Shown: piece after piece, positions 50,324 to 59,719 of the stretch
How positions within the stretch are numbered: the stretch's first letter is position 1
Layout of the letters: each line of letters opens with the position of its first letter
From: Neobacillus kokaensis
GTDB taxonomy: Bacteria > Bacillota > Bacilli > Bacillales > Cytobacillaceae
Length of the DNA stretch: 64,000 nt
Assembly (NCBI RefSeq): GCF_014656545.1
Contig: NZ_BNDS01000003.1
Span: 188,606 to 252,605, forward strand
Reading direction: 5' to 3'
Program-made: the position numbers and the translations under genes
Notes under the pieces: generated by a model
Databases searched by the model: none
Seen by the model: the letters and a program-made list of their open reading frames with translations, nothing else
Told to the model about the DNA's origin: nothing

Positions 50324-51301
50324 ATGGGAGAATTACTTCGATTATTAAAACGTGGAAATAAATCAGCAATGTTTGCCGCGATCATTAATACGATCATTGC
50401 AGTGATTAAGGGGGTGGCTTACTTTTTTACTGGGAATGTTGCGATGTTTGCGGAAACCATGCATAGTTTAGGGGATGCCGCCAATCAATTTTTTGTCTTT
50501 GTAGGCTCCGCCTTAAGTAAGAAGGCTCCTACAGAAAAGTTTCCGAATGGGTTTGGCCGTTTAGTTAATTTAGTTTTATTAGGTGCTGTTTTAATTGTCG
50601 GTATCATGGCATTTGAAACGATTCAAGAAGGGTATCATCATGTCATCCATCCAACTGCGTCCGGCGGATTTGTTATCAACATTTCTGTTTTAGCGATTTC
50701 TACAATCCTTGAAACCTTTGTTCTATTTAAAGCGATGAAGGAAATATTGCATGAGCTGGACATTCAGGCCAATGGTCTAAATGTATTTTTTAAAAGCTTT
50801 GCTAATTTAGGAAGAGCTAAGCCAGCCACCAAGCTCGTTTTTATGGAAGATCTTGTTGCAACTTTGGGTGGATTGTTAGCGATTGCTGCCGTAGTCATTT
50901 CTCATTTTACCCAATACCATCAGCTGGAAGGAATTGCTTCAATCCTCATTGGGATTATGATGTTTTTTGTAGTGGGGAAGGTCTTTTTAGATAATGCTGC
51001 CGGTGTCATTGGACAGGCAGATGAAGAAATGGAACATAAGATTGGATCTATTGTAATGGCAGATCCTGATGTAAAAGATATTCAATCGATTACCGTTATT
51101 AAAGAAGGAGAAGATTTGCACGTTGAACTGGAAATTGAAGTCGATCCGAAAATAACGGTAGCAGCAGCTGATGATATAAAAGACCGCTTAGAGGAGAGAA
51201 TATTAACAGAAAAAGGTATTGTAGATGTTACGATCGAATTTGATGAGGAGGATGGAGTAATGACGTGGAAGGATCCAAATGAACCTGCTCCCGAACGCTA
51301 G
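50324..51301 (+). CDS. Cation diffusion facilitator (CDF) family transporter
   Basis: The protein has 325 residues from ATG 50324 (AAAAGGGG upstream); the frame is open to 50261 without support. Six membrane segments are expected, with the metal-site pattern HSLGDAANQ (HxxxD) in segment 2 and FMEDLVATLGG in segment 5. The C-terminal cytosolic domain (~215-300) has VKDIQSITVIKEGEDLHVELEIEVDP. It probably exports Zn2+ or another divalent metal in exchange for protons; the metal is not readable. Confidence 0.9.
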   Translation: MGELLRLLKRGNKSAMFAAIINTIIAVIKGVAYFFTGNVAMFAETMHSLGDAANQFFVFVGSALSKKAPTEKFPNGFGRLVNLVLLGAVLIVGIMAFETIQEGYHHVIHPTASGGFVINISVLAISTILETFVLFKAMKEILHELDIQANGLNVFFKSFANLGRAKPATKLVFMEDLVATLGGLLAIAAVVISHFTQYHQLEGIASILIGIMMFFVVGKVFLDNAAGVIGQADEEMEHKIGSIVMADPDVKDIQSITVIKEGEDLHVELEIEVDPKITVAAADDIKDRLEERILTEKGIVDVTIEFDEEDGVMTWKDPNEPAPER

Positions 51302-51375
51302 TATTTTATTGAAGGAATAATATGTCTGTAATTTGGGAATCTATTTCTATAGACATTGATTGGGGAGGGTTTAGG

Positions 51376-52374
51376 ATGGCTGAGCGAAGTAATAGGTTAT
51401 CGAGTGCCGAAATCGCTGGATTATGGGAAACATACATACAAGAGAGTATGGCCGTTTGCTTACTTACGTACTTCATGCATCATAATACAGATGAAGAAAT
51501 AGGAAATATACTCCAAAGTGCTTACAAGATCAGCGAAGAGCATGTCGAACAAATTTGTACCCTATTTCAAGCAGAAGGCATTCCCATCCCAGACGGTTTT
51601 TCGAAAGAAGATCTTGATTTGTCAGCCCCGCCATTGTTTTACGATGTATTCGGCCTTAGTTTTGTTTATTCTATGAGCCGGATGTCGATGATCAATACAG
51701 GATTTATTACAGCGAATGTTGCACGTAACGATGTGCTGGACTTTTTTGTAACGATGGTTAAGCAGACCGCGAATTTATATCAGGAGTCAACGGCGTTAAT
51801 GCTGTCGAAAGGGATTTATGACAGACCGCCCATGGTCCCCTATCCAGATCAGGTTGAATATATAAAAAAGCTTTCCTATATTGGTGGGTTTGGAAAAAAA
51901 CGGCCGATCAATGCAGCTGAAATTTCTGAAATCTTTTTCAATATTGAACGAAATTATTTTTCTGTCTTGCTTTGCATGGGTTTGCAGCAGGTAGTAAAGG
52001 ATAAAGAAATTCATCAGTATATCACGGATGGGAAGAGAATTTCTGAAAGTCAAATTAATGCATTTAACGATATTCTTGAGAAAGAGCAGCTGTTGGGAAT
52101 TGTAACTACATCTGTGGATGTTACGACTTCAACAGTTAATCCTTTTTCAGAACGGCTTATTGTTACCCTGTTTAATTCTTTAAACGGGATTGATGTTACA
52201 TTACTTGGACATGCATTATCGTTATCTATGAGGACAGACTTAGCTGCATTATATCAAAAATATATCATGGAAGTATTAGCCTATACGGCGAAAGGTTTTA
52301 AACTCATGGTAGACCGTGGCTGGGCACAAAAGCCGCCCCATGCTCCGGATCGAAGAATTTTTGAGAGGATGTAA
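51376..52374 (+). CDS. DUF3231 family protein
   Basis: The protein has 332 residues from ATG 51376 (GGGAGGG upstream). Two related all-helical halves are visible: LSSAEIAGLWETYIQESMAV in the first and INAAEISEIFFNIERNYFSV in the second, each followed by a ferritin-like four-helix pattern. DUF3231 proteins are widespread in Bacillus, and some have been linked to spores. The function is unknown. Confidence 0.82.
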   Translation: MAERSNRLSSAEIAGLWETYIQESMAVCLLTYFMHHNTDEEIGNILQSAYKISEEHVEQICTLFQAEGIPIPDGFSKEDLDLSAPPLFYDVFGLSFVYSMSRMSMINTGFITANVARNDVLDFFVTMVKQTANLYQESTALMLSKGIYDRPPMVPYPDQVEYIKKLSYIGGFGKKRPINAAEISEIFFNIERNYFSVLLCMGLQQVVKDKEIHQYITDGKRISESQINAFNDILEKEQLLGIVTTSVDVTTSTVNPFSERLIVTLFNSLNGIDVTLLGHALSLSMRTDLAALYQKYIMEVLAYTAKGFKLMVDRGWAQKPPHAPDRRIFERM

Positions 52375-52402
52375 AAAGGTTCGCGGGCATCCGCGAACCT
52401 TT
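52375..52402. terminator. Bidirectional hairpin between the DUF3231 and thioesterase genes
   Basis: A perfect 12-bp stem AAAGGTTCGCGG (52375-52386) / CCGCGAACCTTT (52391-52402), loop GCAT. It serves two converging genes; T-runs are short on both sides. Confidence 0.8.
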
Positions 52403-52440
52403 AGCTATATTCAAGCTCCTTCTAAAACTGGTGCTAGAAC

Positions 52441-52953
52441 TTATTCCCAAGGCTTACTTGTCGTTAAGTATGACGCTAAATCTTTACTGTTTTTTCTATG
52501 TTCCTTCCGTTTCTCTGCTCTTGCTTTTCCAGTCTCAAACAGTTTTTTCTCTTCATCAGTCTCTGGAATAACGGCGGGAACCTTCGTCGGCTTTCCGTCT
52601 TCATCAAGAGCAACAAAGGTTAAGAAGGCAGTTGCTGCAATTTTTCTTTCCCCGGAGATCATGTTTTCCGCGATAATTTTGACAAAAACCTCCATTGAAG
52701 AATTCCCGGTCCAGGTGACAAATGATTCAAAGCAAACAGAATCCTTTGGTGTTATGGGGCTAAGGAAATCAACTGAATCCGTTGAAGCTGTTACACATTC
52801 TTTTCTAGAATGCCTCGTCGCTGAAATGGATGCCAGCATATCCGCATCACTCATCAGCTTGCCGCCAAACAATGTATGATGGTCGTTTACATCATTTGGG
52901 AATACCCTCATGGTTCTCACAACTCTTGATTCATTGCATTTTTTTGCTTCCAA
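52441..52953 (-). CDS. Acyl-CoA thioesterase, hotdog fold (YkhA-like)
   Basis: The protein has 170 residues from TTG 52953, 7 bases after GGAGGG (a second TTG at 52956 is also possible; the TTG at 52968 lies in the ribosome site). Hotdog motif NDHHTLFGGKLMSDADMLAS with the active-site Asp/Asn and Gly-Gly, followed by STDSVDFLSPI. The C-terminus is Lys/Arg-rich. It hydrolyses acyl-CoA thioesters, with medium- to long-chain types in this family. Confidence 0.88.
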   Translation of the reverse strand: MEAKKCNESRVVRTMRVFPNDVNDHHTLFGGKLMSDADMLASISATRHSRKECVTASTDSVDFLSPITPKDSVCFESFVTWTGNSSMEVFVKIIAENMISGERKIAATAFLTFVALDEDGKPTKVPAVIPETDEEKKLFETGKARAEKRKEHRKNSKDLASYLTTSKPWE

Positions 52954-53074
52954 CAATAAACCCTCCAATATGTTTAACTATTCTTATTTTACCCTAACAT
53001 TCCCGAATGTCTCTTTTATTGAAAAGTCAAATTTTGTGGTACAGTAAAGGTATGAGACGTCAGGAGGGGTAAAA

Positions 53075-53896
53075 ATGAGTTTACAAAAAAAGATTATGAT
53101 GGATTTACACGTATCTCCGACCATTGAACCTAATGAAGAGATACGTAAGCGAATTGACTTTTTGAAAAATTATTTATTGAAAACGAAGGCGAAGGGATAT
53201 GTATTAGGTATCAGCGGAGGGCAGGATTCCACGTTGGCAGGTAGACTTGCCCAGCTTGCAGTCGAAGAACTTCGCAACGAAGGAACAAATGCTTTATTTG
53301 TAGCCGTTCGACTGCCATATGGCATACAGCAGGATGAAGATGATGCCAAAAAAGCCTTAGATTTTATTAAAGCTGACAAGGAAATGGTTTTTAATATTCA
53401 GTCGGCAGTTGATGAAGTGCAGAGTGAATATGATCAAACAACAAAAGGGCAAGCTTTGAGCGATTATCAAAAGGGAAATGTAAAGGCAAGAGTGAGAATG
53501 ATTGCTCAGTATGCGGTCGGTGGTATGGAGGGACTGCTTGTGGTCGGAACTGACCATGCAGCTGAAGCTGTTACCGGGTTTTATACAAAGTATGGCGATG
53601 GCGGTTCCGATATCCTTCCGTTAACTGGGTTAACCAAACGGCAGGGGAAGGCATTGTTAAAAGAGCTTGGGGCCGAGGAGAGGCTTTATTTAAAGGTACC
53701 GACTGCTGATTTATTGGATCAAAAGCCAGGGCAGGCAGATGAAACCGAATTAGGGATTACCTATGATGAATTAGATGATTACTTGGAAGGGAAAACCGTA
53801 TCTCCGGAAGTTGCCGATAAAATTGAAAAGCGCTATCTCGCAACAGAGCATAAGCGAAGAATGCCCGTTACAATGTTTGATGAGTGGTGGAAATAA
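53075..53896 (+). CDS. nadE: NH3-dependent NAD synthetase
   Basis: The protein has 273 residues, as in B. subtilis. The PP-loop SGGQDST starts at Ser47, and [20 protein letters not shown] and LTKRQGK complete the ATP and deamido-NAD sites. It has no glutaminase domain, so free ammonia is the amide donor. It makes NAD from nicotinate adenine dinucleotide. AGGAGGGG precedes the start; a hairpin follows. Confidence 0.97.
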   Translation: MSLQKKIMMDLHVSPTIEPNEEIRKRIDFLKNYLLKTKAKGYVLGISGGQDSTLAGRLAQLAVEELRNEGTNALFVAVRLPYGIQQDEDDAKKALDFIKADKEMVFNIQSAVDEVQSEYDQTTKGQALSDYQKGNVKARVRMIAQYAVGGMEGLLVVGTDHAAEAVTGFYTKYGDGGSDILPLTGLTKRQGKALLKELGAEERLYLKVPTADLLDQKPGQADETELGITYDELDDYLEGKTVSPEVADKIEKRYLATEHKRRMPVTMFDEWWK

Positions 53897-53901
53897 TAAA
53901 C

Positions 53902-53937
53902 AAGGGATTGCCTATTTAGGGCAGTCTCTTTTATTTG
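53902..53937 (+). terminator. Intrinsic terminator after nadE
   Basis: AAGGGATTGCC (53902-53912) pairs with GGCAGTCTCTT with G-U pairs, then TTTATTTG. Confidence 0.75.
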
Positions 53938-54034
53938 TCAATAAGAAAAGGATGGGCGGTTTATATATGTTAAATTGGGGAAAATAATCAAGAATTAGTT
54001 ATATGAAATCCTGTAGAAATAGGGGGTCAATTCT

Positions 54035-54862
54035 ATGAAAAAATTATTAGTTGTCTTTACGCTGCTGCTTTGCTCGCTGCTGGTTCTGTCCGCATGCGGC
54101 AAGGACGATGCCAAAAAGGATAATAAAGATAACAAAAAGACGGCTGAAAAAGCAGAGCAGGATTTGCTGGTAAAAATAAAAGATGATGGAAAAATTTTAA
54201 TTGGCACGGAAGGTACTTATCCGCCGTTTACATTCCATGATACCAGCGGAAAATTAACCGGCTTTGATGTAGAGCTTGCGGAAGAGGTTGCCAAACGGAT
54301 TGGCGTAAAGGCGGAATTCAAAGAGACACAATGGGATGCTATATTTGCAGGACTGGATGCGAAACGTTTTGATATGATTGCCAACGAAGTGGGAATTCGA
54401 CCGGATCGTCAAGAAAAGTATGATTTCTCAGATCCATATATTAAATCTACCGCCGTTTTAATTACTAGTAAAGAAAACAATAACGTTAAGTCATTTGAAG
54501 ACATCAAAGGCTTAAATGCTGCCCAATCTTTAACCAGTAATTATGCGGACATGGCAAAAAAGTATGGAGCAAATCTTGTAGGTGTTGATGGTTTCCAGCA
54601 GGCAGCTGAGCTTTTGGCTCAAAAGCGCGTGGATGTAACGATCAATGATAATATTGCTTTTTTAGACTATAAAAAGCAAAAACCGGATGCACCGGTTAAA
54701 ATTGTGGCCAAAAGTGAAGATGCTTCAACAAGCGGTTTTATGTTCAGAAAGAAAAACGAACCCCTTGTAGATGCTGTAAATAAAGCATTAAAAGATATTG
54801 TGGATGACGGCACATACAAAAAAATCTCCGAGAAATGGTTTGGTGAAGATGTACTTAAGTAA
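54035..54862 (+). CDS. tcyA: Amino-acid ABC transporter substrate-binding lipoprotein, TcyA-like (cystine)
   Basis: The protein has 275 residues. The signal peptide ends in a lipobox LSAC (Cys22), so it is membrane-anchored outside the cell. The SBP_bac_3 fold begins [13 protein letters not shown], with [13 protein letters not shown] and the ending [13 protein letters not shown]. The last and the AQSLTSNY segment resemble B. subtilis TcyA, the L-cystine binder, more than other family members. It forms an operon with the permease (14-base overlap) and the ATPase genes. Confidence 0.85.
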   Translation: MKKLLVVFTLLLCSLLVLSACGKDDAKKDNKDNKKTAEKAEQDLLVKIKDDGKILIGTEGTYPPFTFHDTSGKLTGFDVELAEEVAKRIGVKAEFKETQWDAIFAGLDAKRFDMIANEVGIRPDRQEKYDFSDPYIKSTAVLITSKENNNVKSFEDIKGLNAAQSLTSNYADMAKKYGANLVGVDGFQQAAELLAQKRVDVTINDNIAFLDYKKQKPDAPVKIVAKSEDASTSGFMFRKKNEPLVDAVNKALKDIVDDGTYKKISEKWFGEDVLK

Positions 54863-55547
54863 TGTTGCAGCAGATCCTGATAGAACTGCAAGGCTTATTG
54901 AAATTGCCAAAACCTCCCTCTGGCCGCTGCTGGAGGGAGCCATATCAAATACCATTCCCCTAACAATTATCTCGTTTATTGTTGGATTGCTCCTTGCGAT
55001 TTTAACTGCGCTTGCACGTATTTCTCATATAAAAATAGCAGAGATGATTGCACGGGTATATGTTTCCGCCATTCGCGGGACTCCTTTACTAGTTCAATTA
55101 TTCATTATTTTTTATGGTCTTCCTAACATTGGAATCACGCTTGATCCGTTTATTTCAGCTGTCATTGGCTTTTCCCTTAGTGTTGGTGCCTATGCATCTG
55201 AGACCATTCGGGCAGCGATTTTGTCAATTCCAAAGGGACAGTGGGAGGCAGGCTACTCAATCGGTATGTCCTACTCTCAAGTGTTAAAGCGGATTATCCT
55301 GCCGCAGGCTGCGAGGGTATCTTTACCGCCATTATCCAATACATTTATTAGTCTCGTGAAAGATACATCGCTTGCTTCAGTAGTGTTGATTACTGAAATG
55401 TTCCGCCGAGCCCAGGAAATTACCTCAAGAAATTATGAATTTTTATTGGTTTATACAGAAGCAGCGCTGATTTATTGGGTTATTTGCTTTTTCCTTTCTG
55501 TAATACAACAATATATGGAAAGGAAATTGGAGCGGTATGGGGTATAG
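54849..55547 (+). CDS. tcyB: Amino-acid ABC transporter permease, TcyB-like
   Basis: The protein has 232 residues from ATG 54849, preceded by TGGTGAAG inside the tcyA end. Five membrane segments are seen. The binding-protein-dependent transport motif that contacts the ATPase is [29 protein letters not shown], and [11 protein letters not shown] is typical of polar amino-acid permeases. It forms a homodimer in the membrane. Confidence 0.9.
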   Translation: MYLSNVAADPDRTARLIEIAKTSLWPLLEGAISNTIPLTIISFIVGLLLAILTALARISHIKIAEMIARVYVSAIRGTPLLVQLFIIFYGLPNIGITLDPFISAVIGFSLSVGAYASETIRAAILSIPKGQWEAGYSIGMSYSQVLKRIILPQAARVSLPPLSNTFISLVKDTSLASVVLITEMFRRAQEITSRNYEFLLVYTEAALIYWVICFFLSVIQQYMERKLERYGV

Positions 55548-55586
55548 GCTATATGGCAAGGTGCAGGATTGAAAAGGAGTTTTTCG

Positions 55587-56321
55587 ATGATTTCTATCAA
55601 AGGATTATTTAAGCAATTTGGTCAGTTAGAGGTACTAAAAGGAATAGACATTAAGGTGGAGAAAGGTAAGGTTGTTGTCGTCATTGGGCCTTCCGGATCT
55701 GGCAAAACGACGATGCTGCGCTGTTTGAATGTGCTCGAGACACCATCGAAAGGAATTCTGAGCATTGGAGGACAGACGCTTGATTTTTCTCAAAATGTAT
55801 CGAAGAAAAATATAGCAGCTTTCCGCAGATTAACAGGAATGGTCTTTCAAAATTATAATTTATTTCCTCATATGACAGCGTTGGAAAATGTAATGGAAGG
55901 TCCGGTCATTGTGAAAGGGGAGAACAAGCAAAAGGCTAGGCAGAGGGCACAAGGGCTGCTGGAAAAAGTAGGTCTTGGTGATAAAGTGAATTATTATCCA
56001 TCCCAGCTTTCAGGAGGGCAGCAGCAGCGCGTCGGAATTGCTCGCGCTTTGGCGATGGAACCGGAAGTGATGCTGTTTGATGAACCAACGTCTGCTCTTG
56101 ATCCGGAACTTGTAGGCGAGGTATTAAAAGTCATGAAGGACCTTGCAAAAGAAGGGATGACGATGATTGTCGTCACACATGAAATGAGGTTTGCCCGCGA
56201 AGCAGCAGACGAAGTTATTTTTATGGATGGCGGAGTTGTGGTTGAAAGGAACAAACCGGATGAAATGTTTACCACCCCCAAAGAGGAACGAACTAAGAAG
56301 TTTTTGAATATGATTATGTAA
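55587..56321 (+). CDS. tcyC: Amino-acid ABC transporter ATP-binding protein, TcyC-like
   Basis: The protein has 244 residues from ATG 55587 (AAAAGGAG upstream). Walker A is GPSGSGKTT, the Q-loop is [12 protein letters not shown], the ABC signature is [15 protein letters not shown], Walker B is [12 protein letters not shown], and the switch His is in VVTHEM. It energises the TcyAB-like importer. It is the last gene of the operon, followed by a terminator. Confidence 0.93.
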   Translation: MISIKGLFKQFGQLEVLKGIDIKVEKGKVVVVIGPSGSGKTTMLRCLNVLETPSKGILSIGGQTLDFSQNVSKKNIAAFRRLTGMVFQNYNLFPHMTALENVMEGPVIVKGENKQKARQRAQGLLEKVGLGDKVNYYPSQLSGGQQQRVGIARALAMEPEVMLFDEPTSALDPELVGEVLKVMKDLAKEGMTMIVVTHEMRFAREAADEVIFMDGGVVVERNKPDEMFTTPKEERTKKFLNMIM

Positions 56322-56357
56322 GATGCTGTAGCCAAGTTGGCTGCGGCATTTTTATTT
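56322..56357 (+). terminator. Intrinsic terminator after tcyC
   Basis: ATGCTGTAGCC (56323-56333) pairs with GGCTGCGGCAT (56339-56349), then TTTTATTTT. Confidence 0.88.
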
Positions 56358-56419
56358 TAAAATAGAAAAAAATACCCAAATTGTATTCTAAATCATTTAT
56401 ACTAGAAATAGGAAAAAAT

Positions 56420-56445
56420 TGAAACCTTTTCTTTTTTTATTCGTA
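56420..56445 (+). promoter_or_regulatory. Sigma-W-type promoter of the NfeD-like protein/flotillin operon
   Basis: TGAAAC (56420-56425), exactly 16 bases, CGTA (56442-56445), the ECF sigma-W consensus including its T-rich spacer. B. subtilis yuaF-floT-yuaI is a known sigma-W operon. Confidence 0.9.
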
Positions 56446-56471
56446 TTAATACCCTACATAACTTTTTAAAT

Positions 56472-56520
56472 AGAAAGGTTGGATGCCTATAACTGATTGA
56501 GGCTCATAGCCAATCTTTCT
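56472..56520 (+). other. Stem-loop in the leader of the flotillin operon
   Basis: AGAAAGGTTGG (56472-56482) pairs with CCAATCTTTCT (56510-56520), one G-U, with a 27-base loop and no T-run. It lies between the sigma-W promoter and the first gene. Confidence 0.55.
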
Positions 56521-56561
56521 CCGTTGTATTTCTTACCTATAATGAAAAAGGGGTGATGCAT

Positions 56562-57104
56562 TTGGAACTTTTCGGCATGCCTTTAGTCACGATTTATTTG
56601 TACGCACTTATTATCTCGGGTATTTTAACAATTCTTTATGTGTTATTTGCGGATGTTATGCATTTTGACACTGGTGACGGGGGGCTTCACTTTTTAAACC
56701 CTGTTCTTGTCTTTGCCTTTATCACCATTCTTTCAGCCAGCGGTTACTTAATTGAACGTTTATCTTCGCTTCATTCTTTACTTATTTTGGCGATCTCAGC
56801 TGTCATCGCTTTTATAATCGTGACATTATTAAATGTGTTTATTTTAGTCCCATTATCCTCAGCTGAAGAATCACTTGTTTATAAAGAATCCGATTTACGA
56901 GGGCGGATTGGAGCGGTAATTACGTCCATTCCTGCTGATGGATTTGGTGAGGTGTTAATTGAAAATGCCAGCGGCAGAATTGCCAAGCCGGCATCAAGCT
57001 TCGACCGTCAAGCTATTCCTGACGGCACAAAAGTGCTTGTGGTACAGGTGAAAAATGGAGTATTACAAGTAACCGTCCATCAGGAAAATGAAAGTTTCAT
57101 ATAA
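56562..57104 (+). CDS. yuaF: NfeD-like membrane protein (YuaF)
   Basis: The protein has 180 residues from TTG 56562, set by GGGGTGA at 56550-56556; upstream GTG/ATG codons lie in that site. Three or four membrane segments (~5-100) are followed by an OB-fold NfeD domain (~115-175, LRGRIGAVITSIPADGFGEVLIE). It is membrane-bound and works with the flotillin encoded 15 bases downstream in membrane organisation and stress resistance. Confidence 0.88.
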   Translation: MELFGMPLVTIYLYALIISGILTILYVLFADVMHFDTGDGGLHFLNPVLVFAFITILSASGYLIERLSSLHSLLILAISAVIAFIIVTLLNVFILVPLSSAEESLVYKESDLRGRIGAVITSIPADGFGEVLIENASGRIAKPASSFDRQAIPDGTKVLVVQVKNGVLQVTVHQENESFI

Positions 57105-57119
57105 AAGGGGGTAACAACT

Positions 57120-58637
57120 ATGTTTAGTTTAGTATGGATTATTATTGGTATCGTTGCACTTATTTTACTTGCATTAATTGGAGTCTTTGTTACAAAGTAC
57201 AGAACAGCTGGTCCTGATGAAGCATTAATCGTCACAGGAAGTTATCTTGGCAGCAAAAATGTTCATGTCGACGAATCTGGAAATAAGATTAAAATCATTC
57301 GCGGTGGCGGTAGCTTTATTTTACCGGTTTTTCAACAAGCCCAGCCTTTAAGCTTGTTATCTAGCAAACTAGAAGTTACTACTCCAGAAGTTTACACTGA
57401 GCAGGGTGTACCGGTTATGGCCGATGGTGTCGCTATTATCAAAATTGGAGGCTCAATCAGCGAGATTGCTACCGCAGCAGAGCAGTTTCTTGGAAAGCCG
57501 AAAGATGACAGAGAGAATGAAGCAAAGGAAGTTCTGGAAGGTCATTTACGTTCTATTCTTGGCTCGATGACAGTAGAAGAAATTTATAAAAACCGTGATA
57601 AGTTCTCCCAAGAGGTACAACGCGTTGCCTCGCAGGACCTTGCGAAAATGGGTCTTGTGATTGTTTCGTTTACGATTAAAGATGTCCGCGATAAAAATGG
57701 ATACTTGGATGCCCTCGGTAAACCGCGTATCGCTCAGGTAAAGCGCGATGCTGATATAGCCACTGCTGAAGCAGAAAAGGAAACGCGGATTAAAAAGGCA
57801 GAGGCAGCGAAAGAAGCGAAACGATCTGAATTAGAGCGGGCAACTGAAATAGCTGAAGCGGAAAAAATTAATCAATTGAAAATCGCGGAATTCCGCCGTG
57901 AGCAGGATATTGCAAAAGCACGCGCTGACATGGCTTATGACCTTGAAAGTGCGAAGGCTAAGCAGGATGTAACCGAGCAGGAAATGCAGGTTAAGATTAT
58001 TGAAAGACAAAAGCAAATCGAGCTTGAAGAAAAAGAAATCCTGCGCCGTGAGCGCCAATACGATTCCGAGGTTAAGAAAAAGGCCGATGCCGACCGCTAT
58101 TCAGTTGAGCAGTCTGCTGCCGCAGAAAAGGCGAAACAAATGGCGGAAGCGGAAGCAAATAAATACCGAATTGAAGCAATGGCGAAGGCTGAAGCAGAAC
58201 GTGTTCGTATAGATGGTTTGGCAAAAGCGGAGGCACAAAAAGCACAAGGTCTTTCCGAGGCTGAAGTTATTCGCATGAAAGGTTTGGCAGAAGCGGAAGC
58301 AAAGGAAAAAATTGCCGAAGCCTTCGAACAGTTCGGGCAAGCTGCCATTCTCGACATGGTTGTCAAAATGCTTCCTGAATACGCAAAGCAAGTGGCTGCA
58401 CCGCTTTCTAACATTGATAAAATTACTGTTGTGGATACTGGCGGCGGCTCCGGGGAAAATGGCGGTGCGGGCAAAATCACCAGTTATGCGACCAATCTAA
58501 TGGCAAGCCTGCAGGAATCTCTCAAGGCCTCAAGCGGGATTGATGTTAAAGAGTTAATCGAGAACTATTCTGGTAAAGGAAATGTGAAAAGAAGTATTGA
58601 AGAGTTGACCGGTGAAATAAAGAAACAAGAAAAATAA
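57120..58637 (+). CDS. floT: Flotillin-like protein FloT (YuaG)
   Basis: The protein has 505 residues. An N-terminal membrane segment (~4-24) is followed by the SPFH domain (~30-215, with GPDEALIVTGSYLGSKN and VSFTIKDVRDKNGYL), then a long Ala/Glu/Lys-rich coiled coil (~220-420) with EAEKE and AEAEAN repeats, then a Gly-rich C-terminus. It scaffolds functional membrane microdomains. AAAGGGGG precedes the start. The sigma-W promoter points to a role in envelope stress. Confidence 0.95.
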   Translation: MFSLVWIIIGIVALILLALIGVFVTKYRTAGPDEALIVTGSYLGSKNVHVDESGNKIKIIRGGGSFILPVFQQAQPLSLLSSKLEVTTPEVYTEQGVPVMADGVAIIKIGGSISEIATAAEQFLGKPKDDRENEAKEVLEGHLRSILGSMTVEEIYKNRDKFSQEVQRVASQDLAKMGLVIVSFTIKDVRDKNGYLDALGKPRIAQVKRDADIATAEAEKETRIKKAEAAKEAKRSELERATEIAEAEKINQLKIAEFRREQDIAKARADMAYDLESAKAKQDVTEQEMQVKIIERQKQIELEEKEILRRERQYDSEVKKKADADRYSVEQSAAAEKAKQMAEAEANKYRIEAMAKAEAERVRIDGLAKAEAQKAQGLSEAEVIRMKGLAEAEAKEKIAEAFEQFGQAAILDMVVKMLPEYAKQVAAPLSNIDKITVVDTGGGSGENGGAGKITSYATNLMASLQESLKASSGIDVKELIENYSGKGNVKRSIEELTGEIKKQEK

Positions 58638-58647
58638 TATTTTGAGC

Positions 58648-58684
58648 AAAAGGCATCCAAATCAATACGATTCAGATGCCTTTT
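58648..58684 (+). terminator. Intrinsic terminator after floT
   Basis: AAAAGGCATC pairs with GATGCCTTTT over a 17-base loop, followed by TGTTTTTTAT. Confidence 0.88.
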
Positions 58685-58695
58685 TGTTTTTTATA

Positions 58696-59616
58696 TCACC
58701 TCATTTTACTGCGATTTCCCGGGGCATTACTTAATATCGGAAATGCTTGCTTTTGAGCGGGGGATTTTCGCTGGATTACGCCTACACCAATTAAGGTTAT
58801 AAGCCCGCCGGCTAACGAAAGTATGGAGGGTATTTCGCCAAGCATGAACCATGCAATGAGTAATGCCGCTGCAGGGGTTAAATATAATGAACTGGTAGCC
58901 TCGGTAGCCCCAACTTTCGAAGTAATATAGGCTAACGCTAAATAAGGGATGACGGTGGGAATCAGCCCAAGATAAATAACCGATAGGGTTGAACCAGCAG
59001 AAGCGGAAAGCACCTCTTTCCCTAAGCCCGGCAAGAACGGCAGCATAAACAGCGTTCCGGCAATAATGGTGTAAACAGTAAAGGCAATAAAACCATATTT
59101 TTTTAAAAACTTTGCTTGAAATACAAAGTAAAAGCTTTCACCTAAGGCCGCGGTAATAATAAATAGAACCCCCATGAAATAGGCTGTTTGGGTATGCCCC
59201 GCTCCAAATGAGATGAGGGCAACTCCGGAAAAGGAGATTAGCGAGCCAATCCATCCTATCATCGTAAATTTTTCTTTTAAAAAAACAGCTGCTAAAATAG
59301 CGGAAAAAATAGGTGCTGTTGATACTAATAAGCTGGCGATACCGGCACTGACCATTTGTTCGCCATAACTTAGTGATGTATGGTAGACAGTAAAGCCTAA
59401 AAAACCTAGCAATAAAATAACTGGAATATCAATTAAATCTGGTAATCTAATTTTTTTGACCGCAGCAAAAATTATCAGCGCAATCGAGCCAATTAAAAGC
59501 CGTAACAAGGCAAGGTGCTCTGGACTATATGATTGGAGCGCTGCCTTAATACCGGGAAAAGCTGAACCCCAGGCAACGATGATTATGATGTAGACGGCGA
59601 TGACTTTCCCATTCAT
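58696..59616 (-). CDS. EamA/DMT-family transporter
   Basis: The protein has 306 residues and ten membrane segments in two EamA halves (~5-135 and ~145-285). Typical patterns are IIVAWGSAFPGIKAAL and YTIIAGTLFMLPFLPG. These permeases export or import amino acids or other metabolites; the substrate is unknown. The gene is divergent from a MocR-type regulator 64-103 bases away, its probable controller. Confidence 0.88.
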   Translation of the reverse strand: MNGKVIAVYIIIIVAWGSAFPGIKAALQSYSPEHLALLRLLIGSIALIIFAAVKKIRLPDLIDIPVILLLGFLGFTVYHTSLSYGEQMVSAGIASLLVSTAPIFSAILAAVFLKEKFTMIGWIGSLISFSGVALISFGAGHTQTAYFMGVLFIITAALGESFYFVFQAKFLKKYGFIAFTVYTIIAGTLFMLPFLPGLGKEVLSASAGSTLSVIYLGLIPTVIPYLALAYITSKVGATEATSSLYLTPAAALLIAWFMLGEIPSILSLAGGLITLIGVGVIQRKSPAQKQAFPILSNAPGNRSKMR

Positions 59617-59719
59617 GATATACCTCTTTTCTTACTTTTTATCTATAATAAAGTAAAGAAGGAACGAATTCGCCAACAGATTGATGACGAAAAAAACCAA
59701 CAAAAGATGGATGATAGAT

